From assembly GCF_964019625.1 (NCBI RefSeq), contig NZ_OZ026458.1:124001-188000 (forward strand): a DNA stretch of 64,000 nucleotides. Direction: 5' to 3'. The translations under genes were made by a program, and so were the position numbers. A model generated the notes under the pieces. The model did no database searches. It was not told where the DNA came from and saw only the letters and a list, made by a program, of their open reading frames with translations. Below, in pieces: positions 32,001 through 43,100 of this stretch (positions are counted from its first letter, which is position 1; every line of letters begins with the position of its first letter). The stretch is from Spiroplasma endosymbiont of Diplazon laetatorius. GTDB lineage: Bacteria > Bacillota_I > Bacilli_A > Mycoplasmatales > Mycoplasmataceae.

Positions 32001-32927
32001 ATTTATGGTAAAGCATTGATATTGGTTGGAGACTACAGACAATTGCCACCTATATTAAAATTACAACCAAGTGACGTTGAAGATGTAAATAAATATTTTG
32101 GAAAAGATTACAATTATAATTTAATGTATGAATTACTTGATGAGTCAGCATTTAAAAAGTTAATTGGAGCTAGAAATAAAACAATAACAACAATTTTGAA
32201 AACCCAATATAGAAGTCACGAACAAATAATGGATGTTGTTAATAAATTTTATGATGGAAATTTAAAAGTGGAACCACAAGTAAGTGAACAAAAACGTCAT
32301 GATTTAAAAATAACTAATCATTTTGGCAAAGATATTATTGATTCAAGAAGTTCTGTTTATTGAGTTGATTCAACTAATAATCTTCAAAATGAAATTAACT
32401 TTGAACAAAGTGAAGAGTTTTCAACAAGTTTATTTAATGATTTAGAAATTGAACTAACTAAAAAATTACTTAACGATATTGACAAAGCAGTTGAAATCAA
32501 AAAAACAAAAATAAAACCTACTGTAGCTGTAATAAGTTTTTATGGTTTACATGTAAGTAAATTAAAAAGAGAAATCAAAACAAGTAAATTTAAAAATGTT
32601 GAAATTGTAATTAATACAGTTGATGATTTTCAAGGAAAAGAAGCTGATTATGTTTTAGTTAACATGGTAAGAAATCCAGAAAAATTATCAACAAAATCAG
32701 GAAGAGAATTCTTGAAAAAATATGAGAGAATAAATGTTGCTTTTTCAAGAGCGAGAGAATTACTAATTATCATCGGAGCTCAAAGAACTGTTAATGATAT
32801 AACTGTAAAAATACCAACTGTTGAAGATCCTAACATCTCAAACAGTCATCAAGTATATGCAGATATTATTGCTAAACTTGATTTTGAAGGTTGCTTATTG
32901 CAACCAAATGAAATTATGGAGGACTAG
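29067..32927 (+). CDS. SF1 helicase, Upf1/Dna2/NAM7-like, large
   Basis: A 1286-aa cytoplasmic protein. Residues 1-470 are unlike anything I recognise. The helicase core has Walker A LQGPPGTGKTQV (about residue 485), SSQNHEAIKNVVDRLP (motif Ia), Walker B VVIIDEASKAT (about 962), motif III LVGDYRQLPPI (about 987), motif IV-like KTQYRSHEQIM, motif V DDFQGKEADYVLVNMVRN and motif VI NVAFSRARELLIIIGA. Motif V and the EA in DEAS place it with Upf1/Dna2 helicases, not UvrD. A coiled-coil insertion of about 400 residues separates Ia from II. First gene of a five-gene unit; the next ATG is 3 bp after the stop. Acting on RNA or DNA cannot be decided. Confidence 0.85.
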
Positions 32928-32930
32928 AAA

Positions 32931-35204
32931 ATGATATTTAATAAAATTGAAATTTTATATGATAAAGTTTGTTTACCTTTAAAAATTAAATATTCAGAAA
33001 TCAGAAAACCTACGTTTATGGAATTTTTGATTTTATTAATTATCATGGAACATCCTAACAAAACAAAAAACTTATCAGATATTTTAAAAGAAGATTTTGA
33101 TATAAGAAATCAAGCCTTATTTGAAAGAGCGTTGAGAGAATTAATAAATTTTAAAGTTATTGAAATTAACAAAGTTAGAGCCGGTATTGGTGCTTTAAAT
33201 ATGAAAACATCAATAGATAATTTTTATATAGATTTAAAAATACAACAAGAATTTAAAAAAGGAACTTACACAATTTCTCATGACAATAAATTTCAAGATG
33301 TTAAATATTTTATTGATCCAATAACTAAAGTTAATGAAATATTAAAAGACTCTAATTGAGCAAAAAGAGTAAGTGATCTAAAATTCAGTTATAGATTATC
33401 AATTCCGTTTGATAATTCACAACTAGAAAATAAGGAATTGATATTTTCAAAATCTCAGGCTTTTATGAAAGAAAAGTCAGACATATTTGGTGATGATTCT
33501 TTCTTGAAAGATATTTTAGTTGAAGGACAAGAATCAATTAATGAAGTTAATAGATTTAAAGAGTTTACAAAAAATGACACAGCTGCAATTGAAAGTTGAA
33601 TTGAAATTTTTGACAACGGCACTTTTAAAGTAAAAACTGACAATCAATATTTAGATGACTATCTAAGAATTAATCCTCATGTTGCTGCAGAAATATTAAA
33701 AGATGTTTCTACAAAGTATGAAGACAAAATCAAAAAAATATTTAGACCAGAAAATCAATTAAATAACATTCAGAATTTCATCTCATCTCCAGATCTTTTA
33801 TCCAATTTAAATGTAAAAACTACTTATAACTTAATTTTAATAAATGATCAACATGTTGAATCGGATAGCGAAATTATTAAGAATAAAGATTTAACAAAAA
33901 ATATTGAAGTTATTATTTTTTACAATTCAAAAAGAAATAACAAAATCATTGAAGTGGTAGATGGTAAAGTTATTTTCTATGTAGGTTTCATTCAAAACGA
34001 ATTATTACAAGACAATTCATTTATATACTTAGATTCTAAAAATGCTTCAAGTGCATTTTTGGTTGCAGAAAAGAAAATTGAATCTGTAAATCTAAATATT
34101 CCAGTTTTGTTTGCCTACAAAAATTCCAATAAAGTTTTAGATTTAGTTTCTTTATTTAAAGATAACATAGATGAAGTAATAGAGAGGTTTGAACAATCAC
34201 TTCTTGATTCTGATTATGAACTTGCTATGAATATATATTTAATTCTAGAAAGAATAGGATTGGAAGAAAAAGTATCAAAATCTTTAGAAAACTATCTTGG
34301 AAAAACAGTTGACAGCGGTACAAACTACAATGAAATGAAAAAATACTTATTAGAAATTGAAGATAGAAAATTATTTTTAATTCTAGAAAAAGTTGCTAAA
34401 AATTTAATAGTGAACTCTTCAAAAGAAAGAACTGACGATGAGTTTTTTGAATTAATAAAAAATTATAAATTTGTAGATACAAAAAATATTTTAGATATAT
34501 TTAATGAAGTAGATATTCAAAATAATATTGATAACATTTATAGGATAAATGACTTTTTAAGAAAGAATTCAATTGATGGATGAAAGTTTAATGTTAGAAA
34601 CTCATTGGTTGTTTTAACGGATTATTTCAAAAATAATAATAGAGCAGAAATGTTTGAGGAAAGTAAATATAACTCTGATGTTTGAAATCAACATGCAAGC
34701 ACACTAAATTTAATTGGTAAAATAACAAAAGAATTGTATATGTCTAATTATAAATTTGTTGAAGATAACTATAATTATCTATTAACATCATTACTTGAAT
34801 TGGTTGGTAACTCATTAGATATAAAAGACTTTGATGCTTACTTAATCAATTTATCAGAATCTTTAATAGACTTTTACAAGTCTTACTACAAATACAAGAG
34901 CGAAGAATTTTCAACAATAACAGAAGATATGATTGAATATAAAATTCAAATATTAGCTGGTGGTTATATTAATAAGGTTGAAGATGCACTAAATGAATTT
35001 ATAGATAAAAAACTATATAATATGCCAATTGAGTTAAAATTAGAGTGAGTTAAAAATGTTGAAAACAACTCATCGGTAGTTGATAAAATATTGAGAAATA
35101 ATGATAAAAATTACAAACAAGCTTTAAATATTATCTTTGGTAAAAAAAGAGAATATACACAAAGTGATTTATCAAAATACAGCACAATTTTTGGAGGAAA
35201 ATAA
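32931..35204 (+). CDS. Large unknown protein of helicase/AAA operon
   Basis: A 757-aa, mostly helical, soluble protein with no signal or membrane segment. The first 90 residues (PTFMEFLILLIIMEHPNKTKNLSDIL... ALFERALRELINFKVIEI) look like a winged-helix-type module, which is a pattern impression. The centre has a strand-rich part around residues 260-370 (TYNLILINDQH, VEVVDGKVIFYVGF). The C-terminal half is all-helical. Several Trp codons are TGA. It begins 3 bp after the helicase stop and is followed 2 bp later by the next gene, so all are co-translated. I do not assign a function. Confidence 0.7.
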
Positions 35205-35206
35205 TT

Positions 35207-36301
35207 ATGAGCATGACAGCAGAAGAAATTTTAGTTAATTGTGAAAAGCAATTTGGATTTATAAAAAAAGATATTGATGCTTTAATAAAATACATTAAAG
35301 AGTTAATTGGACATTGTGAAGAAATTGATCACTCTGGTTTTTACAAAAATCAAATTCAAGAATTATTAAACAGATTAACTAAAGAACAAGAAGATTTGGC
35401 TCAAAATACTTATGAAAGAGAACTATCTTCTGATACACATGTTGCTATTGAAACATATCATGAAATTCAAAGATATGCTGAAAGAAAAAGAGATGTCATA
35501 GCTGATTTCAAAGCTCAAGTATTTAACTTTAAAAAAGACGTTCTTGCAAAAGAACAAGAAAATATTTTAAAGGCTTTGGATAAAAATTTATTTGAAGACT
35601 TAGAAAAATTAAAAAACTCATTAATTGAAAAATATAAAGACGAAGAAGATAAACTTTACATTAAAAAAATGTTTGACGAAAGTGGACACATATTAATAAA
35701 TAAAAATAGCAATGAAATATATGATTTTGTTTTAGAAGAACTTAAAAAGAGAAAAGCTTCAAACAATGTTATTGCAAAAGAAATTGTATCTGGATCAATT
35801 GAGCTATACAGCGAAGACAGAGATCTTGTAGAAGCAATTAGAGATGAAGCTAAAAACTTCATGGGTTTTGGAGAATCAAAAAACTTCCAAGAAAACATGA
35901 AGAACTACTTTATTAATTCTTCTAAAATTGCAGAACAAGAAGCTGTAAGAAAAGATAATGTAATAAAAATAGTTAATGCCATCAGAGATGTTGGGTATAT
36001 CGTTAATGAAGACAATATAAGAAAACTTGAAGAAAAAAATATGATCTTAATACATGGTGAAAAACCAAGTGGTGAAACAGCTGACTTTGCTGTAAAATTA
36101 GATGGAAGTTTTATTTATAATTGAGAAGGATTTGATGGACATGAGCATGACGCTGATGCACAAGCATTCTTAAGCAAATTAAAAGAGTTCAACTTGCATT
36201 CAAGTGATGAATTCAATAAACAATATAGAGAGCCAAAGTATATTGCTAAAAATAAACAAATGTTAAAAAATAAAAATAGCAATTCAAACTCAAGCAAGTA
36301 G
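35207..36301 (+). CDS. Coiled-coil protein of helicase/AAA operon
   Basis: A 364-aa soluble protein. Residues 1-180 are predicted long helices (many heptad-like Leu/Ile/Lys/Glu runs). The C-terminal part around residues 265-345 is a compact domain with VNAIRDVGYIVNEDNI, HGEKPSGETADFAVKLDG and EGFDGHEHDADAQAFL; the pattern of ligand-like GxxADFxVxxDG then DxxxFL resembles small accessory domains in multi-gene ATPase clusters, but I cannot name it. The tail is Asn/Ser-rich and basic. It lies 2 bp after the 757-aa gene and 8 bp before the AAA+ gene. Confidence 0.7.
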
Positions 36302-36309
36302 GTGGAAAT

Positions 36310-38121
36310 ATGAGTGTAAAAAGAGAATTAAGTCAATTAAAAAATTTAATAGGAATTAAAAAAGCAATCATTATTGAAGGTAACATTGATGATATTTATG
36401 AATTTGAAGGTAAATACATTAACATCCATGAAATTGTTATGAATATTTTTGAGCAAAAAAATTATTCAGATAAATTTATTTTTGATCAAAACTCAGGATT
36501 AAAAGGTAAAAAAATTTCAAATCTTATTTTAACTTCAGCTGATCAAGGACAGGGTGAATCTGCTGCAAATGAATTCGATGAATTGTTTGGTGGTGGAAGT
36601 AACGACAAACCAGAGAAAAAAGATGAATTAAAATTAAAAAAACCTATTGATTTTTTTGCTATTTTAAACAAAAACATAAATAGAGAAGATGATAGAAAAA
36701 TTGGTTTTGTTGCAGACTATACAAACTTTGTATTTAGTGACCAAGGTTTAGATGTTGACGATAGAGCTGTGTTAACTGAATTTTCTAAAACTTTAAAAGA
36801 ATCGGATTTTTCTATTGCCAAAATCGATGAATTAACAAGTTGCATAATTTTCTTAACTAAAAAAATTAATCAATTACCACCAAGTTTATACTTAGATAAT
36901 CCAGAAATAATTATCTCTACTTTACCAAAACCAAGTAGAGAAGAAAGAAAAGAATTCTTATCAACAATCAAATCTAGAATTCAAGTTACAGATATTTCAA
37001 CAGAATTTGAAAATATAGTTGATGCAACCGAAGGTTGAACTTTAAAAGAACTATCTCACTTTGCTAAGTTTAGTTGTAACTTTGAAACGCCAATTACATT
37101 TACAAAAATGTTTAACATCTATAACTATGGTGAAAAAACTTCTCCATGAGAAGAGTTGAGCTATGAAAAAATGTTAACAATAAAAGATGAACTTTCTTCA
37201 AAAGTAATAGGACAAGATGAAGCTGTTGAAAAAGTGGCTAAAGTAATTTATAAAGCATATACAGGTTTAACTGGTATAACTTATTCTTCAAAAAGAAGTA
37301 AACCAAAAGGTACGCTATTTTTTGTTGGTCCAACAGGAACTGGTAAAACTGAACTTGCAAAAGCTATTACCACTTTCTTATTTAATGATGAAGCAAACTT
37401 AATCAGGTTTGATATGTCAGAGTATGGACAAGATAATGCAGATCAAAAATTAATTGGAGCTCCTCCAGGTTATGTTGGATTTGAAGGTGGAGGTCAACTT
37501 ACAAACTCTGTAAAAGAAAAACCATTTTCAGTAATTCTTTTTGATGAAATCGAAAAAGCAAGTCCAAAAATATTTGATAAATTTTTACAAATATTGGAAG
37601 ATGGTAGATTAACAGATAACACAGGTCAAACTGTAAGTTTTAGTGAGTCATTTATAATATTTACTTCAAACATTGGAGCAGCTGACGTTAATCCAAATCA
37701 AAGCACAGAAGATGTTCATAATGAATTTATAAAAAAAGTTCAAGAACATTTCACAAATGAACTAAACAGACCAGAACTTTTGGGAAGGTTTGGTAATAAC
37801 ATTGTTCCTTTTAACTTTATTAAAGACTTAAGTTTAAAATCAAAAATTATACGTCAAAAAGTTAAACCAATTCAAATTGCTATATATGAAAAATATAAAG
37901 CAGAACTTCATATTGATTTAAATGATCAAAGTTTAATTTCAATTATGTTAAAAAATGCAGATGAAAGAAGAGGGGGACGTGATGTTCTTAACTCACTAGA
38001 AACTAATCTTGTTGACCCTCTTTCAGAATTCATTTTTGAAAACTTACAAAACATTAAACCGGGAACTAAAATTTTAACTTCATCTGGTGAAGGAAAAATA
38101 AATTTTACAATAAATGGCTAA
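36310..38121 (+). CDS. ClpB-like tandem AAA+ ATPase
   Basis: A 603-aa protein. Residues 1-240 look like a degenerate AAA domain: IIIEGNIDDIYEF and FDQNSGLKG at the start and LPPSLYLDNPEIIISTLP with PSREERKEFL at its end, but no Walker A. Residues about 285-603 are an active ClpB D2-type module: VIGQDEAVEKVAKVI, Walker A GPTGTGKTELAKA (about 339), GAPPGYVGFEGGGQLT pore-loop region, Walker B LFDEIEKA (about 411), Arg finger in RPELLGRFGN and sensor 2 ERRGGRDVL. There is no Clp-N domain, no M-domain coiled coil and no clear ClpP-binding loop, so a dedicated remodelling role is more likely than general disaggregation. It overlaps the radical SAM gene by 8 bp. Confidence 0.85.
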
Positions 38122-38710
38122 TTTAAATATTGGCAAGTTTTTAATGAATAGTGAAATAGAAGGCCCTGGAACAAGATTTGTAATATGATTTCAAGGATGT
38201 AACATTGGATGTAAAGGGTGTTCTAATCAAGAACTTCTTTCTTTTGAAAAGAAGATGTTCATGCCAAATGAATTCATTTATGAGAAAATATTACAAGCTA
38301 AGGAAATGTTTGATATTGAGGGTGTGACTTTAATTGGGGGAGAGCCTTTCTTACAACCTGATGGGTTAAAAGAACTTGTCCAATGATGTCAAAAAAATAA
38401 CTTAACAGTTATTTGTTTTACTGGGTACATTTACGAAAAAATGCTCGAGGAGCATGAAGAAATTCTAAACAATATAGATATTTTAATTGATGGACCGTTT
38501 ATTATGAAACAATTAGATAAAAATAGAAGACTGATTGGAAGTAAAAATCAAAGAGTTATTAAAATAACAGATAAATATAAAGATTGTGATTATTTTGAGC
38601 AGCCACATTCAGAAGCAGAAATTCAAATTTATAACAATAGAATTTCTATAAATGGTGATGGTGTTATCTTTGATAATGAAGACGGTGAATTCAATTTTAA
38701 AATAAAGTAG
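38114..38710 (+). CDS. Radical SAM protein, NrdG/PflA-like (4Fe-4S)
   Basis: A 198-aa enzyme with the cluster motif CX3CX2C (Cys29, Cys33, Cys36 in GCNIGCKGC), preceded by EGPGTRFVIWFQG as in anaerobic ribonucleotide reductase activases, and the SAM-binding LIGGEPFLQP. The length and layout match single-domain activating enzymes. The C-terminal 60 residues differ from NrdG and are strand-rich. No glycyl-radical protein (NrdD or PflB) is in the window, and the gene starts inside the end of the AAA+ gene, so it more likely belongs to that operon's function than to nucleotide reduction. Confidence 0.85.
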
Positions 38711-38719
38711 GAGACTTAA

Positions 38720-38773
38720 ATGATTTATTTAGTTAAGAGTATGACAAATTTTTGATCCATTTTTCCTTTTTAA
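38720..38773 (+). CDS. Putative 17-aa leader peptide upstream of transporter
   Basis: MIYLVKSMTNFWSIFPF with ribosome site AGGAGA at 38709 and TGA Trp at codon 12. The last codons and the start of the stop codon lie in or at the 5' arm of a hairpin (38760-38769, TTTTTCCTTT) whose 3' arm (38785-38794, AAAGGAAAAA) contains the ribosome site of the transporter. Ribosomes reaching the end of this ORF would free that site. Its end is rich in Phe/Trp. Regulatory role is inferred. Confidence 0.5.
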
Positions 38774-38794
38774 TTTTTAAACAGAAAGGAAAAA
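38760..38794 (+). promoter_or_regulatory. Ribosome-site sequestering hairpin
   Basis: Ten base pairs TTTTTCCTTT / AAAGGAAAAA with a 15-nt loop. The 3' arm is the Shine-Dalgarno of the gene starting at 38798. Weak A-U content apart from two G-C pairs. Confidence 0.5.
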
Positions 38795-38797
38795 GAA

Positions 38798-40621
38798 ATG
38801 AAAAATAATAAAAGTAATTTAATTTTCGACATGACAATGAGTGCAATGCTTTTGTCTGTCGGACTATGCTTAAAGTTGATATTTCCTCCACAACTAGGAG
38901 TAGATTTAACTCTTCTTGTGATAATAATCACGGGATTATTTTTTAAATCAAAAATATCATTAACATCAACAATAGGTATATCTGGACTAAGTTTTTTAAT
39001 AATACCAGAACCTTTATTGTGAATATCTACAATTATAATTTATATTCTTTTCAATATTTTTATAGTTGTATTTAAAAAAATTATTCTGAAAAATAAATCA
39101 ATAATATATATAACAACACCATTCTTTGGTCTTATGATTACAACATTATATTTATTTGCAGCAATGGTTTCTTATGGCAAAAATGAAGGTTATGCCAATT
39201 ATTTAAAACACCTTCACGAAGCTTATGTAATATTTTTTATGTATTGCATACTAATACCAATAGTTTTAAATCCAATAATAAGATTTATGAAAAAGATGGA
39301 GGAAGCACACCCAAGTGTTTTTAATGATCAATTCAAATCTTATATAAAAGAAAGTGAGGCAAATATGAAAAATTTTAGTGATAAAAAAATTAATTATAAT
39401 GTTCAACTTGCTTCAATGATACTTTCAATGATGTTATTAATATGCTACTTTAGTTTTGTTCCTTACAAAATGGTAATTAAATTGGATAACATAAATTATT
39501 TAGCGGCAATAATGATTGTGCCAACTCTTATGTTATTTATAACTCCAATGTGAATGAGAATGGCTAAAAAAATTGGTAACTTAAATGTTCTTAAAATAAA
39601 TTCAATAGGTATACTTTTTGCAATTATTTTTACATTCAGTTCTTTTGCAACAACTAAATTAACAATAACAATTCCATTTTTATTTGTTGGTTTAATTCTG
39701 TTTGGTGTATTTATCGCTGGTTTTTTACCAATAAATATTGAGGCTATCAAAAGTTTTGAAAAAAGAAATAACTTAAAAAATAAAACTTCAAAATATAATT
39801 CTATATTTGGATTTCTATTATTACCAGTACCTTTTGTTTTAAGTTATTTTGTAAATGATGTTGCATCTCTAATTTTATTTATGATAATTTCAATTACGGT
39901 TGTGTGTTTGGTTTCTTTCAATAAAAATATAATGTCTGAGGGAAATGTTTTAGACATTAAAAAAGGAACTTTCACAACACTAAAATCTAATAAGAAATTT
40001 TTTACAGAGATTTTTGTTCAAAACTATTTCATAGGATTCTTTAAGTTTTTAGATTGATCACTTGTGCTGTTCTACTTTATTTGTTTTACAAATAAAGGTA
40101 TTCAAATAAAGTGAAAAGAAAATGAAATGATGATACTGATGTTTTTAGTTGGTGGATTTGTATTAAAATATCTGGCACAGGCAATTTTTAGTAATATTAA
40201 GTTCAAAAATAAAAATGTAAATAGAATAGCTATGCTAACAACAATACTTCCAGTTATTTTATTCATAGGATTTTTAACTACTAATTTATTTATTAATTAT
40301 GAATCTGTAAATATAGTTTATTACTCATTGCTAACCATAATGATGTTTATTTTTGGAGCATCATATTCATTAATAGAAAAAACAAAAGCACAAAGATTTA
40401 GAGATATGGTTCAACCAGAAGAATTTTCTTTGGCTATGATAATAGATCATGTTATGGGGAACGCATTCTTTTCTTTAATCATAGCGGGGGCATTCTTCAC
40501 AACTATTTTATTAACAAAAACATCTTTAATTGGTTTAATTATATTAATGGGTATATTTGTTTTTATAGCCACTGTCTTATTGTTGGTAAATTTATGTTTA
40601 AAAAATAAAAAAGAGAACTAA
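38798..40621 (+). CDS. Multi-pass membrane transporter, two-part (small integral module plus MFS-like), substrate unknown
   Basis: A 607-aa protein with about 15 hydrophobic segments. The first 160 residues (about five segments: LLSVGLCLKLIFPP, LTLLVIIITGLFF and so on) look like a separate module, possibly related to ECF S-components. A charged linker (residues 165-205) leads into a 400-residue part resembling an MFS permease, with MWMRMAKKIG where MFS proteins have their loop 2-3 motif. Directly downstream are folD and fhs, so a folate-related substrate is an attractive guess but unproven. Translation may be controlled by the upstream leader hairpin. Confidence 0.65.
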
Positions 40622-40635
40622 AAGTTCTCTTTTTC
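40607..40635. terminator. Bidirectional terminator transporter / folD
   Basis: GAGAAC / GTTCTC stem, loop TAAAA, A-run upstream and T-run downstream, overlapping the ends of both convergent genes. Confidence 0.85.
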
Positions 40636-41463
40636 TTTATATAAATTAAATGTATTCTCTAATAAACAAGCTATAGTCATTGGACCAACTCCACCAGGAA
40701 CTGGTGTAATAAATTTTACAATATTAGATACTTCATCAAATTTAACATCACCACAATATTTTCCATCAACGAAGTTTGCCCCAACATCAATTACAGTCAT
40801 GTTGGGGTTTACAAAATCTTTTGTTATTAAATTTGCAACTCCAGCTGCACTAACCAAGATGTCTGCTTTGCTACAAATATCGCTAATGTTTTTAGTTTTT
40901 GTATTACATATTGTCACTGTAGCTGATCTGTTTATTAACATATTAGCTAAAGGTTTACCAACTATGTTACTTCTTCCTACTATAACAACATTTGCACCAA
41001 CCAAATTAACTTCTTTTCAATCCAAAAGTTTAACTATTCCAAAAGGTGTTGCAGGATAAATGTTTGAATTATTTAACATAACATTTCCTAAAGTTACAGG
41101 ACTGAAACCATCTGCATCTTTATTTGGTGAAATTAAATCTGTAATTTCTTTTTCATCAATATTTTTTGGCAAAGGTAATTGAACAATTATTCCATCTACA
41201 CTTTGATCGCTATTTATTTTTATTATTTCTTCTTTTAAGTTATTTTGTTTTATATCTTCTTCAAATTTTATAAGTTCACCAATTATGCCAACCTTATTAC
41301 AAGCATTTAACTTGTTCTTAATATATTTATTACTTGCTGGATTATCACCAACTTGTATAATAACTAATTTAGGTTTTCTTTTTCCCTCTAATTGCTCTAT
41401 ACTATTTTTGAGGCTAGTATTTAGGTCTTGAGCATATTGTTTTCCATCAATAATATTGTTCAT
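40618..41463 (-). CDS. folD: Methylene-THF dehydrogenase/methenyl-THF cyclohydrolase
   Basis: A 281-aa bifunctional enzyme interconverting 5,10-methylene-THF and 10-formyl-THF. The substrate-site motif NPASNKYIKNK with the catalytic Lys, VQLPLPKNI, DADGFSPVTLGN, IVGRSNIVGKPLANML (NADP site) and PVPGGVGPMTIACLLENT are all present. It is slightly short but complete. Divergent from fhs with 43 bp between starts, and together they link formate, formyl-THF and methylene-THF. Confidence 0.96.
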
Positions 41464-41506
41464 GATTTAAATCCTCTCTAGAAAAGATATTCTAAAGGTG
41501 ATTATA

Positions 41507-43069
41507 ATGGAAAAAATATTAAAAGCATTAGATATGCTAAAAATTAATGAAAATGATTATGAGTTTTATGGGAAAAATATAGCTAAAATCAATTATGAAA
41601 AATATTTAAATAATAATAAGGGCAAACTAATTTTAATGACTTCAATAAACCCAACTCCAGCTGGAGAGGGTAAAACAACAACTGCGATTGGACTTGCAGA
41701 TGGTCTAAATTACATAGGTAAAAAAGCAATTCTTGCTTTAAGAGAACCAAGTTTGGGTCCTGTGTTTGGAAGAAAAGGTACAGCAACTGGTGGTGGCGAA
41801 AGTGAAGTAATACCAATGGATGAAATTAACTTACACTTTACAGGAGATTTTCATGCAATCACAACAGCGAATAATTTAATTTCTGCTCAAATAGATTCAG
41901 AAATATATTGAAATACTAATTTAAAAATAGATCCAAATAAAGTTATTTGAAAGAGATGTTTAGATTTAAATGACAGAGCATTAAGAAAAGTTGAGATTAA
42001 AATTAGTAGTAAAATTAGCAGAACAGAAGAATTTACAATTACAGCAGCAAGTAATATGATGACAATTCTAAGTTTGTCAAAAAACTTAGAGGACTTAAGA
42101 AATAGATTAGATAATTCATTGATTGCTTACAATAATGATGGAAAAGAAATATATTTAAAAGAATTAAATATAACTGGTTCTTTAATGGCATTATTAAAAA
42201 ATGCCATCAAACCAAATCTGGTTTTAACAAAATATGATACACCAACTTTAATACATTGTGGTCCTTTTGCAAACATAGCAACAGGAACTAACTCGATTAT
42301 TTCAACAAATTTAGGTTTAAGCTTAGGAGATTATTGTATAGTTGAATCTGGTTTTGGAAGTGACTTAGGATTTGAAAAATACATGAACGTAGTTAACCAA
42401 GACAATGACCTAATCCCAGATTGTACTGTAATGGTTGTTACTTTAAGAGCTTTAAATTTACACAATGATTTCAATAATAATTTTGATCACTTAAATAAAC
42501 ACCTAAAACATGTTAAACAATATAACTTAAACTTAATAGTTGCAATCAACTTCATAGAAGGTGATGATGAAGAACAACTTAATACACTAAAAAATTGATT
42601 AGATGAAAATAATTATGTTTGAGAAATGAATGAAGCATATATAAAAGGTGCTGTTGGAGCTGAAAAATTAGCTCAAAGAGTTTCTGAATTATGCGAACAA
42701 AAACAAGATTTTAAAAAGTTAATAAACCCAAATGATGAAATAGAAAATAAAATTGAAAAATTAGTTAAAAATTTCTATTACTTAGAAGAATTTAAAATTA
42801 GCGATAAAGCAAAAGAAAAAATAGAGTCTATCAAAAAAACACAATATGCAAAATTACCAATATGTATGGTTAAATCTTCAAACTCAATCGATGGAAATGA
42901 TTCAAAAGAAGAGAATTACGAAATGATAATAAAAGATGTTAACGTTAACACAGGAGCTAATTTTATATTGGCATATACAAATAATGTTATGAGTATGCCT
43001 GGATTAAACAAAGAACCTAACTCAAAAGATATAGATTTAGAAAATGGTTTAGTTACAGGATTAAAATAA
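41507..43069 (+). CDS. fhs: Formate-tetrahydrofolate ligase
   Basis: A 520-aa enzyme making 10-formyl-THF from formate, ATP and THF. The P-loop is [19 protein letters not shown] (about residue 50), followed by [24 protein letters not shown] and [17 protein letters not shown], all diagnostic. The end [22 protein letters not shown] is complete. The family is usually about 550 aa, so this is a compact form. The start at ATG 41507 follows AAAGGTG. Product likely supports Met-tRNA formylation. Confidence 0.96.
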
Positions 43070-43098
43070 AAAAAATGGAACTTTTGTTCCGTTTTTTT
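43069..43098. terminator. Bidirectional terminator fhs / nox
   Basis: AAAAATGGAAC / GTTCCGTTTTT with loop TTTT between convergent genes. Confidence 0.85.
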
Positions 43099-43100
43099 AA

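Noticed and set aside
29067-38710. Known defence types (restriction-modification, BREX, DISARM, Zorya, CRISPR)
   Set aside because: There is no methyltransferase, nuclease domain, PglZ, MotAB-like pair, repeat-spacer array or Cas gene that I can recognise.
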